Of a DNA stretch of 64,000 bases, positions 18,364-26,122 are shown piece after piece. Both the position numbers and the translations under genes were made by a program. The notes beneath the pieces were generated by a model, which worked only from the letters and a program-made list of their open reading frames with translations, was not told where the DNA came from and did no database searches. How positions within the stretch are numbered: position 1 is the stretch's first letter; every line of letters starts with the position of its first letter. The stretch is from positions 1-64,000 of the forward strand of contig NZ_JACXZC010000005.1 of assembly GCF_020281205.1 (NCBI RefSeq), written 5' to 3'. This stretch comes from Empedobacter stercoris. GTDB lineage: Bacteria; Bacteroidota; Bacteroidia; Flavobacteriales; Weeksellaceae.

Positions 18364-19917
18364 ATGGCTATAAAAATTTTATGGATTGACGATGAAATCG
18401 ATTTATTGAAACCGCACCAACTTTTTTTAGAGAAAAAGGGATACGATACGACAATGATAAACAACGCAACGGATGCGTTAGAAGTGATTGAAAAAGAAAA
18501 TTTTGTAGCGGTTTTAATCGATGAAAACATGCCAGGGTTAAGCGGCTTAGAAGCTTTGCCAAAAATCAAAGAAATCCGCCCAAATCTTCCCGTTATTATG
18601 GTCACAAAAAGTGAGGAAGAACATATTATGGAAGATGCAATTGGTGCACATATTTCAGATTATTTGATTAAACCTGTTAACCCAAATCAGATCTTATTAA
18701 GTTTGAAAAAGATTTTGGATGCTTCTAAAATTATTTCCGAAAAAACAGTTATCAATTACCAACAAGAATTCAGAAATATTACGATGGATATGATGAATGC
18801 GCGTGATTTTGAAGATTGGCAAGAGATTTATAAAAAATTGGTTTATTGGGAACTTGAATTAGAAAATATTGAAGATACTGCTTTAACGCAAATCATCGAA
18901 AATCAAAAAAGTGAAGCCAATGCAGCTTTCTTTAAATTCATTGAACGTAATTACGAAGATTGGTTACATGATGACGAAGATCGCCCTGTTTTATCGCACA
19001 CAGTTTTTAATCAATTAGTTCGCCCACAATTAGGGAAAGACAAAAATGTATTATTGATAATGGTGGACAATTTACGCTATGATCAATGGAAAGTGATTGA
19101 ACCTATTTTTAATCGTTATTATAATTCTGAAAACGAAAATCTATATTACAGTATTTTGCCGTCAGCAACACAATATGCAAGAAATGCATTCTTTTCGGGA
19201 CTGATGCCACTTGAAATTGAGAAAAAATATCCTCAGTACTGGTTAAATGACACCGATGAAGGAAACAAAAATATGCACGAAAAAGAATTGTTAGGAGAAC
19301 AATTAAAACGTCTTGGATTGGGAGATCTTACATACAATTATTTCAAAATTTTAAATTCTGATTTTGAGAAAAAAATTGCAGATGATTTTAACAATTACAA
19401 AAACAATAATCTGAATGTTATCGTCTATAACTTCATTGATATTTTATCGCATGCGAAAACTGATAATCGTATTGTAGGCGAAATGATTCGAGACGACAAA
19501 ACCTATCGTTCAATTACAAAACATTGGTTTGAAAATTCGTATTTAATGGAAATTGTAAAAAAAGCGGCTCAAAACAAGATGAAAATTATTGTAACAACCG
19601 ATCATGGAACAATTTACGTTAAAGAGCCAACAAAAGTCATTGGAGATAAAGAAGCAAGTACCAACCTACGTTACAAATTAGGGAAACAATTGCAATATGA
19701 TCCAAAAGATGTTTTGGCAGTTGATCAACCAGAAAAATTCCTTTTACCTAAGGTTAATGTTACGTCAAAGTATATCTTTGCAAAAGAAAATTTATTTTTA
19801 ACGTATCCAAAAAATTACAATCATTTCGTTAATTATTACAAGAATACTTACCAACATGGTGGAATTTCGTTAGAAGAAATAATTATACCAATGGTTGTTT
19901 TAACACCAAAAAATTAA
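18364..19917 (+). CDS. porX: PorX: response regulator with PglZ/alkaline-phosphatase-like output domain
   Basis: A regulator of the type IX secretion system. Residues 1-120 are a receiver domain: acidic pocket WIDDEID, phospho-acceptor Asp53 in LIDENMPG, and KP in YLIKPVNP. A helical linker follows, and residues about 210-517 form the alkaline-phosphatase-superfamily PglZ domain with VDNLRYDQW, NFIDILSHAKTDN and VTTDHGTI supplying metal ligands. PorX works with the sensor PorY and with SigP in Porphyromonas gingivalis, and its output domain is reported to act on nucleotides. tsaE starts at the base after the stop codon. Length (517 aa) and domain order are standard. Confidence 0.95.
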   Translation: MAIKILWIDDEIDLLKPHQLFLEKKGYDTTMINNATDALEVIEKENFVAVLIDENMPGLSGLEALPKIKEIRPNLPVIMVTKSEEEHIMEDAIGAHISDYLIKPVNPNQILLSLKKILDASKIISEKTVINYQQEFRNITMDMMNARDFEDWQEIYKKLVYWELELENIEDTALTQIIENQKSEANAAFFKFIERNYEDWLHDDEDRPVLSHTVFNQLVRPQLGKDKNVLLIMVDNLRYDQWKVIEPIFNRYYNSENENLYYSILPSATQYARNAFFSGLMPLEIEKKYPQYWLNDTDEGNKNMHEKELLGEQLKRLGLGDLTYNYFKILNSDFEKKIADDFNNYKNNNLNVIVYNFIDILSHAKTDNRIVGEMIRDDKTYRSITKHWFENSYLMEIVKKAAQNKMKIIVTTDHGTIYVKEPTKVIGDKEASTNLRYKLGKQLQYDPKDVLAVDQPEKFLLPKVNVTSKYIFAKENLFLTYPKNYNHFVNYYKNTYQHGGISLEEIIIPMVVLTPKN

Positions 19918-20322
19918 ATGGAATTTATCATTCATAATTTAGACGAATTACCCGAAGTTGCACATCAAATAATAGATCAGCTTCACTATAAATTAATCAC
20001 TTTCGAAGGAGAAATGGGTGCTGGAAAAACAACTTTTATCAAAGAATTTGTAAAAGCTTTAGGCACAAATGATGAAGTATCAAGTCCAACTTTTTCGATC
20101 GTAAATGAATATGACACCAAAAAAGGAAAGGTCTTTCATTTTGATTTTTACCGTTTGAATCATGAAGATGAAGCATTAGATTTTGGTATTGAAGAATATT
20201 TATATTCTAATCATTATTGTTTGATGGAATGGCCAAATAAAATTGCTAACTTTATACCTGATGAGCACCACACAATTACACTAAAAAATGTAGATGGAAT
20301 TCGTCATTTAAACTTTAGCTAA
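19918..20322 (+). CDS. tsaE: tRNA threonylcarbamoyladenosine biosynthesis ATPase TsaE
   Basis: A small P-loop ATPase that, with TsaB and TsaD, makes t6A at position 37 of ANN-reading tRNAs. Walker A GEMGAGKTTF is at residues 31-40, SSPTFSIVNEY and the FHFDFYRL segment follow, and EWPNKIANFIP ends the core. It begins immediately after the porX stop codon (TAAATG), so translation is coupled, and ald follows after 6 nt. This porX-tsaE-ald order recurs in Flavobacteriia. Confidence 0.95.
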   Translation: MEFIIHNLDELPEVAHQIIDQLHYKLITFEGEMGAGKTTFIKEFVKALGTNDEVSSPTFSIVNEYDTKKGKVFHFDFYRLNHEDEALDFGIEEYLYSNHYCLMEWPNKIANFIPDEHHTITLKNVDGIRHLNFS

Positions 20323-20328
20323 TACATT

Positions 20329-21534
20329 ATGGACGGAAAAAATATTTTCACGCCGTTTTCTCAAGAAGAACTTATTCCTCAACCCGAGCGTTTAGAGATT
20401 CCTCATAAGAAAGAGCGCTTCGATATTGGAATTCCAAAAGAAACAAATAATCAAGAAAAACGAATTTGTCTTTCTCCTGATGCAGTCGAAATTTTAGTCA
20501 ATAACGGACATCAAGTAACGATTGAAACTGGAGCAGGAGAAGGGGCAAATTACTCAGATAAAGAATATTCGGAAGCTGGTGCGCAGATTTCTTACAATAC
20601 GCAATCCGTTTTCGAAAAACCAATTATTCTAAAAGTAGGCCCACTTACATTAGAAGAAATTGATTGGGTAAAACCCCATGCATTAATCATTTCTTCTGTA
20701 CCTACCAACACGTTGAAACGTGAATATTTTCAGAAACTTATCGCAAAACGTGTAGATGCTGTAGGTTTTGAGTTTATTCGTGATGAACAAAATCATTTAC
20801 CAGTCGTTCGTTTATTAAGTGAAATTGCAGGAACTACGGCTATTTTGGTAGCGAGTGAATTGATGTCTTCAACAAATGTTGGGAATGGTATTTTAATGGG
20901 AGGCGTTACTGGAGTACGACCAACAGAAGTTGTTATTCTTGGAGCAGGAACTGTTGCTGAAAATGCAACAAGAACTGCTTTAGGTTTGGGCGCTTCGGTT
21001 CGAGTTTTTGACAATTCATTGACGAGATTAAGACGTTTACAACAAAATATTGGTCAACGCGTTTCCACTTCAACATTAGATCCTAAAGAATTAGGAAAAG
21101 CTTTAAGACGATGCGATTTAGCAATTGGAGCACTTCGTGGAGAAACTCGTACACCATGTGTCGTTACTGAAATGATGGTTCAAAATATGAAAGCTGGCGC
21201 TGTTATTATTGATGTTAGTATAGATCAAGGTGGATGCTTTGAAACTTCAGAGTTGACAACACATGATCATCCAATCATTGTAAAGAATGATATCATTCAT
21301 TATGCCGTTTCTAATATCACTTCTCGCGTTGCACGTACGTCTACTAAAGCGTTGAGTAATTATTTTTTATCCTATTTATTTCAAATATCAGAAGAATCTG
21401 GTTTTGCAAATGTGGTACAAACGGATAAAACTATAAGAAATGGCGTATATTTGTACAAAGGAAGAATTGTAAAAAAGAACTTATGTGACTGGTTTGATTT
21501 ACCATTTCACGACATTAATTTATTGATCATATGA
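20329..21534 (+). CDS. ald: Alanine dehydrogenase
   Basis: An NAD-dependent enzyme that interconverts alanine with pyruvate and ammonium. After a 30-residue extension come IGIPKETNNQEKRICLSPDAV (substrate-binding Lys/Arg region, here split by eye) and the nucleotide-binding stretch VVILGAGTVAENATRTALG near residue 204, then VIIDVSIDQGGCFETS. The 401-residue length includes the N-terminal extension seen in flavobacterial homologues. The related transhydrogenase alpha subunit shares the fold, but this gene has no partner subunits nearby. The next gene overlaps its stop by 4 nt. Confidence 0.88.
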   Translation: MDGKNIFTPFSQEELIPQPERLEIPHKKERFDIGIPKETNNQEKRICLSPDAVEILVNNGHQVTIETGAGEGANYSDKEYSEAGAQISYNTQSVFEKPIILKVGPLTLEEIDWVKPHALIISSVPTNTLKREYFQKLIAKRVDAVGFEFIRDEQNHLPVVRLLSEIAGTTAILVASELMSSTNVGNGILMGGVTGVRPTEVVILGAGTVAENATRTALGLGASVRVFDNSLTRLRRLQQNIGQRVSTSTLDPKELGKALRRCDLAIGALRGETRTPCVVTEMMVQNMKAGAVIIDVSIDQGGCFETSELTTHDHPIIVKNDIIHYAVSNITSRVARTSTKALSNYFLSYLFQISEESGFANVVQTDKTIRNGVYLYKGRIVKKNLCDWFDLPFHDINLLII

Positions 21535-21911
21535 CGTTTACGCAAAGATTTATGAAGTATATGATGGGAGTAGGAATTGGGATGGTTTTCGTCGCAATGG
21601 CGTTTGGTCCACGCGCATTCTCATGTAATTACTTTCCAAATGCAAGAGTTTTGGATGAAGCTTATTCTAAAAGATTATCGATTTCACCAGAAGCACAAGC
21701 ATTTATGAAAACTGAAAATTTAGATTCTACATTTTTGAAAAAAGAATTATTCAAAAGAAGTAAAGTTGATTTTGATAACTCTAAAAAAGATCAAGTTCCA
21801 TGTAGAGAATATTTAGCAAATTACAAAAGCAAAGACAATTCTAAAGATTATGACTTCGTTCTTGAGATTTGTAAAGAAAATTCGAAATTAGTTTCTATTG
21901 AGAAAAAATAG
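21531..21911 (+). CDS. Small membrane-anchored conserved flavobacterial protein
   Basis: A 126-residue protein with one N-terminal membrane segment (about residues 12-27), then FSCNYFPNARVLDE and an extramembrane domain with two further Cys (VPCREYL and LEICKEN). Its ATG overlaps the ald stop codon (ATGA), so translation is coupled. The downstream position after ald and the CNYFPN motif recur in Flavobacteriia; some homologues are labelled DUF4258, a label I cannot confirm here. The stop is TAG. Function unknown. Confidence 0.8.
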   Translation: MTFTQRFMKYMMGVGIGMVFVAMAFGPRAFSCNYFPNARVLDEAYSKRLSISPEAQAFMKTENLDSTFLKKELFKRSKVDFDNSKKDQVPCREYLANYKSKDNSKDYDFVLEICKENSKLVSIEKK

Positions 21912-21913
21912 AT

Positions 21914-21946
21914 AAAAAAATCCCTTCAGATGAAGGGATTTTTTTA
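21914..21946. terminator. Terminator of the porX-tsaE-ald operon
   Basis: Stem TCCCTTCA / TGAAGGGA flanked by seven A and seven T; also serves anything reading from the minus strand. Confidence 0.9.
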
Positions 21947-21955
21947 TTAGATTAT

Positions 21956-22093
21956 TTAATTTACAAATTTAAATATTGTTAAAACGATTACAAATATTAA
22001 AATTGCTACAATTATTACGTCTTTAAACTATACTTTTTTTGTGCCGAATTCCACATTACGATTCAGGCTACTTTTTCTTTTATTGGGTTGCAT
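21956..22093 (-). pseudogene. Small membrane-protein ORF interrupted by one in-frame TAG
   Basis: From ATG at 22093 the frame encodes a basic 21-residue N-terminus (MQPNKRKSSLNRNVEFGTKKV), here written as its first residue M and basic content for guidance, then TAG at 22030-22028, then FKDVIIVAILIFVIVLTIF and KFVN before TAA. Without the TAG this is a typical 45-residue single-pass membrane protein with a positive-inside N-terminus. A TAAATTTG promoter box stands 18 nt upstream of the ATG. Shifting the A-run by one base does not restore a frame, so the TAG is a substitution-type stop rather than a frameshift. It may be decayed, read through, or a sequencing error. Confidence 0.5.
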
Positions 22094-22111
22094 GGGTTGA
22101 TATTGTTACTA

Positions 22112-22119
22112 CAAATTTA
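22112..22119 (-). promoter_or_regulatory. Candidate -7 box (TAAATTTG) of the interrupted small ORF
   Basis: Perfect TAnnTTTG on the minus strand, 18 nt before the ATG at 22093; no TTG partner seen. Confidence 0.4.
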
Positions 22120-22182
22120 AACAATTTATTTAAATATCATACCATTAAATCTTTGTAAAATAGTTTACTTAAATAAGATAGC

Positions 22183-23397
22183 TTATATCCCAATTTCTAT
22201 TTGTAAACGGGCATACCAATTGTTTTTCTTTTCTAAATTATAAAACTTCTGTTGCTCATAGGACACTTCTGCTTGTAATTTGAAGGCATGTTCCCAGATA
22301 TACTTCGTCAACCCTAAACTATATTGATTTGTGTTTGGAGTAAATTCAAAAATTTTATCATTTACTTTTTGCGTAGAATAGCGTCCAATTACTTCCCAAT
22401 GTTTTGGAAAAGTGTATGAACCTTGAAAATCCATTCCATGACCATTGTAGATGTAATTAAAATCGGTTGCATCTTGCGGGTTATAGAATACAGTTTGATC
22501 AGAATTTCTATTCAAGTAAGCATACATAAAACTCCAACCACGATATTTGAACATTGCATCAAAAAATAAAGATTGAATATTTGCTGTTCCAAATAACTCA
22601 TCTCCTTGCTGACCTTTGGTTTTATGCGCATTATTATTGTAACTGTACGCACCAGAAAGCATCAACTTTGGTGTTTGCTCATGAAATAAATCTCCTTCGT
22701 AACTACTTCCGTCATTTGTAAAAGCCCCGAACGGAAACAATTCTACTTTTCCTGTATAGGCTAAACCTGTATCATCAAACTTTGTCCAATTTCTCCCTTC
22801 TCCAGTAGAAACAGCTCCACGCAATGTATACGAAAAATGTTCTTTTGATTTTTTTGAATGTTGTACTTGAAATCCAAAATCACGGTCGATGTTAAAGTCC
22901 GCATTGTTAATAGAACGATCTGTTAATTGTAATGCACCCGAAGAATTATTTCGCTGTCTATTTCCCGGCAATTTGGTTTGACCAAATCCAAAACTCCAAT
23001 GTTTATTTGGGTTATAAAAAATCATGGCATCTCGAATGATGTTAGTATTTTTTCCCTCCTCTGCCTTTCCTACATCGCCAGAAGCAAAAGAAAGTTGCAA
23101 CGAATATTCGAACTTTGGATTACCAATATAACCGTCTAATCGAAGCCTTAAACGACGAATTTGCGCATCAATTTTATCTTCTTCATCTTGATTATCAATA
23201 TAAGACACTCTATTTTGCATTCTGAATCGAATATTTACCTGATACAAACTATCGGGAGAAGTAATTCCCAAACCGTCTCCATAACTGTAATAAGGCGACA
23301 TCAAGTTTTTATATTCTTCTGTTTGAATAGAATCTTTATTCTGTCCAAAAAGACTTACAGTTATTAATAATAACGGTAAAACTAAATAATGCTTCAT
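22183..23397 (-). CDS. Outer-membrane porin of the OprO/OprP-like family
   Basis: A 404-residue outer-membrane beta-barrel with a signal peptide ending near FGQNKDS. Features are alternating-residue strands, aromatic girdles, VNIRFRMQNRVSYIDN at the start of the barrel, RRLRLRLDGYIGNPKFEYSL, and a C-terminal strand ending WYARLQIEIGI. This is the phosphate-selective porin O/P family pattern, though family membership does not prove phosphate specificity. No phosphate uptake genes are nearby. It is transcribed alone. Confidence 0.85.
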   Translation of the reverse strand: MKHYLVLPLLLITVSLFGQNKDSIQTEEYKNLMSPYYSYGDGLGITSPDSLYQVNIRFRMQNRVSYIDNQDEEDKIDAQIRRLRLRLDGYIGNPKFEYSLQLSFASGDVGKAEEGKNTNIIRDAMIFYNPNKHWSFGFGQTKLPGNRQRNNSSGALQLTDRSINNADFNIDRDFGFQVQHSKKSKEHFSYTLRGAVSTGEGRNWTKFDDTGLAYTGKVELFPFGAFTNDGSSYEGDLFHEQTPKLMLSGAYSYNNNAHKTKGQQGDELFGTANIQSLFFDAMFKYRGWSFMYAYLNRNSDQTVFYNPQDATDFNYIYNGHGMDFQGSYTFPKHWEVIGRYSTQKVNDKIFEFTPNTNQYSLGLTKYIWEHAFKLQAEVSYEQQKFYNLEKKNNWYARLQIEIGI

Positions 23398-23463
23398 AAT
23401 TTGAGTGACTTAATTTTGATGCAAAAATGCATGGAATAAAATTAAATAATTGTAAAGAGTAAA

Positions 23464-23994
23464 TTAAATTAACGTTAACAATGACTTGAAGTTATGAATA
23501 CGATGATCATCATCAATTTCGATCATATCAATTTGATTTGGAAAAATATTGTCTTGCATTTCGAAGAATTTTTTTAACTTTTCAAAATCTAACACTTCAT
23601 CATGAACGGATAAAAAAACTTTAGTATTTTCGAAACGATTCATATCTACTAAAAATTGGATAAGATTTTCTGGAAAATCAAGCTCTTTTATGACTGATAC
23701 ATCAACCAAAGGATTAAGTAAAATCAATTCACTCGATTTACCATTTTCTTTTAATTTCTGTTGCAATTGCCACGCAAAATTACCTCCAGTAGAACTCCCA
23801 ATAATAGTTAAATCTTCCACGACTCCTTTTAAGTGATCGTAAGCCTCAAGCAAAATGGCCGATATAGTATCCTCTACTCTCCATTCTACACAAATTGCTG
23901 AAGGATATTTCTTTAAAATCGATTTGAATTTCGAAGAATTAGCCGAGCTATATAGTCCGTGGACATAAACAATTTGTTGGTTTTTCGTATTCAT
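23464..23994 (-). CDS. YqiA/YcfP-like alpha/beta hydrolase
   Basis: A 176-residue cytosolic esterase-like protein of the UPF0227 group. VYVHGLYSSANSSK is the oxyanion-hole strand, IGSSTGG the nucleophile elbow with the catalytic Ser, LSVHDEVLD holds the acidic residue and DDDHRIHNF the catalytic His. The fold and small size match YqiA, an esterase in Escherichia coli. It is not closely linked with neighbours; the natural substrate is unknown. Confidence 0.85.
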   Translation of the reverse strand: MNTKNQQIVYVHGLYSSANSSKFKSILKKYPSAICVEWRVEDTISAILLEAYDHLKGVVEDLTIIGSSTGGNFAWQLQQKLKENGKSSELILLNPLVDVSVIKELDFPENLIQFLVDMNRFENTKVFLSVHDEVLDFEKLKKFFEMQDNIFPNQIDMIEIDDDHRIHNFKSLLTLI

Positions 23995-24063
23995 ATTCAG
24001 TATAATTACAGGTTCAAACTAAACTTTTTCAGGAAGTTAATATACATTGAATTGTAAATTTAA

Positions 24064-24098
24064 CAAAAAAAGATGTAACCTATAAGGCTACATCTTTT
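24064..24098. terminator. Terminator downstream of the OsmC gene and T9SS fragment
   Basis: AAAGATGTA pairs with TACATCTTT; on the minus strand it is followed by seven T, after the T9SS remnant. Confidence 0.8.
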
Positions 24099-24143
24099 TG
24101 TTATCATGATTTTACGATTTAATCTTGTTTCAAAAACTTAAGA

Positions 24144-24398
24144 TTATCTGATTTTAATTAATATTGAACCTGATTTTGTTTGTTCATCATTTAGTTTGAT
24201 TACATACCAATAATTATCTGTAGGCACAGGTTTTCCTCGTATTCTTTCATCCCAAATAAACTGATCAGCTTGTGTAATTGTTTTCACATTTTTTTCAAAT
24301 CGGTCATAAATTTCTATAACAGCATTTGGATAGGCAGTTAAGAATTTACTCAAATCCCATTCGTCATTTATTCCATCATTATTTGGTGTAATGTTTTG
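24144..24398 (-). pseudogene. Orphan T9SS type-B C-terminal sorting domain (gene remnant)
   Basis: The frame from 24398 reads QNITPNNDGINDEWDLSKF, then AVIEIYDRFEKNV, FIWDERIRGKPVPTDNYWYV and a C-terminal SGSILIKIR. These are the successive landmarks of the gliding-motility-associated type-B C-terminal domain that targets proteins to the type IX secretion system. There is no passenger, signal peptide or ATG: an in-frame TAG (24401-24399) and a TGA four codons further upstream precede it, and the OsmC stop is only 7 nt away. It therefore looks like the tail of a deleted secreted protein. A short product from an internal TTG (24353) is possible but would lack export signals. Confidence 0.75.
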
Positions 24399-24405
24399 CT
24401 ATAAT

Positions 24406-24822
24406 TTAATTCACATTAATTTCGTACGTAATCTCGATACCTCCGTTTGCTAACATATCGTGTACGCTACAATATTTTTTCACTGCTAATTCAGCAGCTT
24501 TATTTGCTTTTTCCAAATCGATGTTTCCTTTTAAGAAAAATTTGATGTGAATGTTTGTGAAAATATTTGGAATTTCTTCGCGGCGTTGTCCTTCTACCTC
24601 AACTTTAAGATCTTCGATTTCTTGACGTTGTTTTTTTAAAATTTCTCCCAAATCAAAAACACTACAACTACCTAAAGCTATTAAAACTAGCTCCATCGGA
24701 CGAACTCCTTTTCCCTCTCCTCCTATCGATTCTGGCCCATCTATATTCACCTTCACAGAAGAACTTGCAGCAGTTGCTTCGTAATGAGAAGCTTTGTTTA
24801 CTCTATTTAATTCAATTTTCAT
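24406..24822 (-). CDS. OsmC family protein
   Basis: A 138-residue OsmC/Ohr-fold protein, probably a thiol peroxidase acting on organic hydroperoxides in the cytosol. The two redox cysteines are in ALGSCSVFD and KKYCSVHDML, and GGEGKGVRPMELVLIALGSC is the standard core of the YhfA-like subgroup. Length is normal. It is followed after 7 nt by the T9SS remnant, which marks a deletion junction close to its 3' end. Confidence 0.9.
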   Translation of the reverse strand: MKIELNRVNKASHYEATAASSSVKVNIDGPESIGGEGKGVRPMELVLIALGSCSVFDLGEILKKQRQEIEDLKVEVEGQRREEIPNIFTNIHIKFFLKGNIDLEKANKAAELAVKKYCSVHDMLANGGIEITYEINVN

Positions 24823-24904
24823 CTCAACTATTTTATGGTCTAAAAATAGGCATTCTTAAAGTATTTATAAGAAAAAATAGGCGAATTTTTAGTTGGAATT
24901 GTAT

Positions 24905-26101
24905 TTAACCAACATTTGTAAACATTGCATAAGCAAAAGTCAAAACTGATAATATAGTACCAATCATAAAAATGGTATACGTTATACTCAACAAGCGATA
25001 TTTTCGCTCCAAAACTTTTCCTAAATAGTATAAATCTCGAGTTAAAGATGTATAAACATAATCTCTGTCTTTCATCAATTCTTCCATCGCCTCTTCGTAG
25101 GCATCAAGCGACATTTGATAAAAATTTCCAAAGAAAAGCAAATTAACTTTTCTATTTTTTACATCTTCTTCGTTAAAACTTTCGTAAGTAACTTTTGGTT
25201 TTGTGGCTAAAATTGCAAAAATAATCGAAATAACACTTGACAAAAGCATAACAATAGAAGGTAAAATCAAGTATTCATTTTTTGGACTTCCTAATTTCGG
25301 AACCAACGTAGAAAGCGCAATCGAAATTACAATTGCATTTACAGACAATAAAATATTGGCTTTACTATCTGCAATATCACTTAAACGCGTATGATTGTTT
25401 AACGTTACACGGAAAAGCGTATCTACACCTCGATCGGGTTGTTGAATTTTATCGTTTTTCTTTTTCTTTAATTCGTATTTGTTCGGTACATCGCCAATCA
25501 ACTCAATTTCTTTGATTTTACTTTGTGTATAAATCAAATTTTCTTCTTTTCCTTTTTGCCAAAGTTTTTTTGCCGAATCGGTATAAAAATGATGCACATT
25601 CAAAAAGAAATTTCGGTTTTCTATATGCCATTCATAATCTGTAAAGTCTTTTTTACAAATTTTCGAAATCTCATCTCGTAATAATTCGGCTATTTTTGGA
25701 TATTCAGTTTGACCCAAATGATAATTATCTGCATCTTTTACAATTGCTTCGCCAATCGTCTTCGGAACTTTATATAAAGTTGTAATCAAAATATAATCTT
25801 GAACTTCTTTAATATATTTTTCATCAAAATCAAGTTCACTTAAATACTCTTTTACAATATTTGCACTCTCAATTTCATGACCTTGCACGATTTTTGTGTA
25901 ACCGGTATCGTGAAACCAACCTGCAATTATTAATTTTTCTTGTAGATCTGTAGGAATTTGTTCTTCAGCACTCAAGGTTTTTATGGCTTCTACAACTTTT
26001 ACGGTATGCATAAAATTATGGTACGTAAAATCTAAAGAAAGTTTATCTTTGAACAGATTGAAAACATAGTTTTCTATATTTAATAACAATTGGTTCATCA
26101 C
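24905..26101 (-). CDS. HD phosphohydrolase fused to a PycTM-type (Pycsar effector-like) membrane domain
   Basis: A 398-residue two-domain protein. Residues 1-180 are an HD phosphohydrolase with His32, His64-Asp65 (AGWFHDTGY), His75 and Asp124 as metal ligands. After a basic linker (KKKK near 213) residues about 228-398 match the two-transmembrane PycTM/DUF5706 family: RLSDIADSKANILLSVNAIV, membrane segments about 250-268 and 279-298, an acidic cytosolic stretch, and a last hydrophobic segment about 374-394. In Pycsar defence the PycTM module is a membrane effector gated by cCMP or cUMP. No cyclase gene is adjacent here, so a defence role is inference. An HD partner could destroy a nucleotide signal. 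Divergent from the phosphoesterase gene. Confidence 0.8.
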   Translation of the reverse strand: MMNQLLLNIENYVFNLFKDKLSLDFTYHNFMHTVKVVEAIKTLSAEEQIPTDLQEKLIIAGWFHDTGYTKIVQGHEIESANIVKEYLSELDFDEKYIKEVQDYILITTLYKVPKTIGEAIVKDADNYHLGQTEYPKIAELLRDEISKICKKDFTDYEWHIENRNFFLNVHHFYTDSAKKLWQKGKEENLIYTQSKIKEIELIGDVPNKYELKKKKNDKIQQPDRGVDTLFRVTLNNHTRLSDIADSKANILLSVNAIVISIALSTLVPKLGSPKNEYLILPSIVMLLSSVISIIFAILATKPKVTYESFNEEDVKNRKVNLLFFGNFYQMSLDAYEEAMEELMKDRDYVYTSLTRDLYYLGKVLERKYRLLSITYTIFMIGTILSVLTFAYAMFTNVG

Positions 26102-26122
26102 AAGTTTTTAACGCTTAAATGT

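Noticed and set aside
18364-19917. PglZ domain suggesting a BREX phage-defence locus
   Set aside because: The domain is fused to a receiver and followed by tsaE and ald, the standard PorX arrangement; no other BREX genes are present.
24144-24353. Independent small protein from the TTG at 24353
   Set aside because: The frame continues upstream with the conserved start of the sorting domain, so it is a fragment rather than a separate gene.
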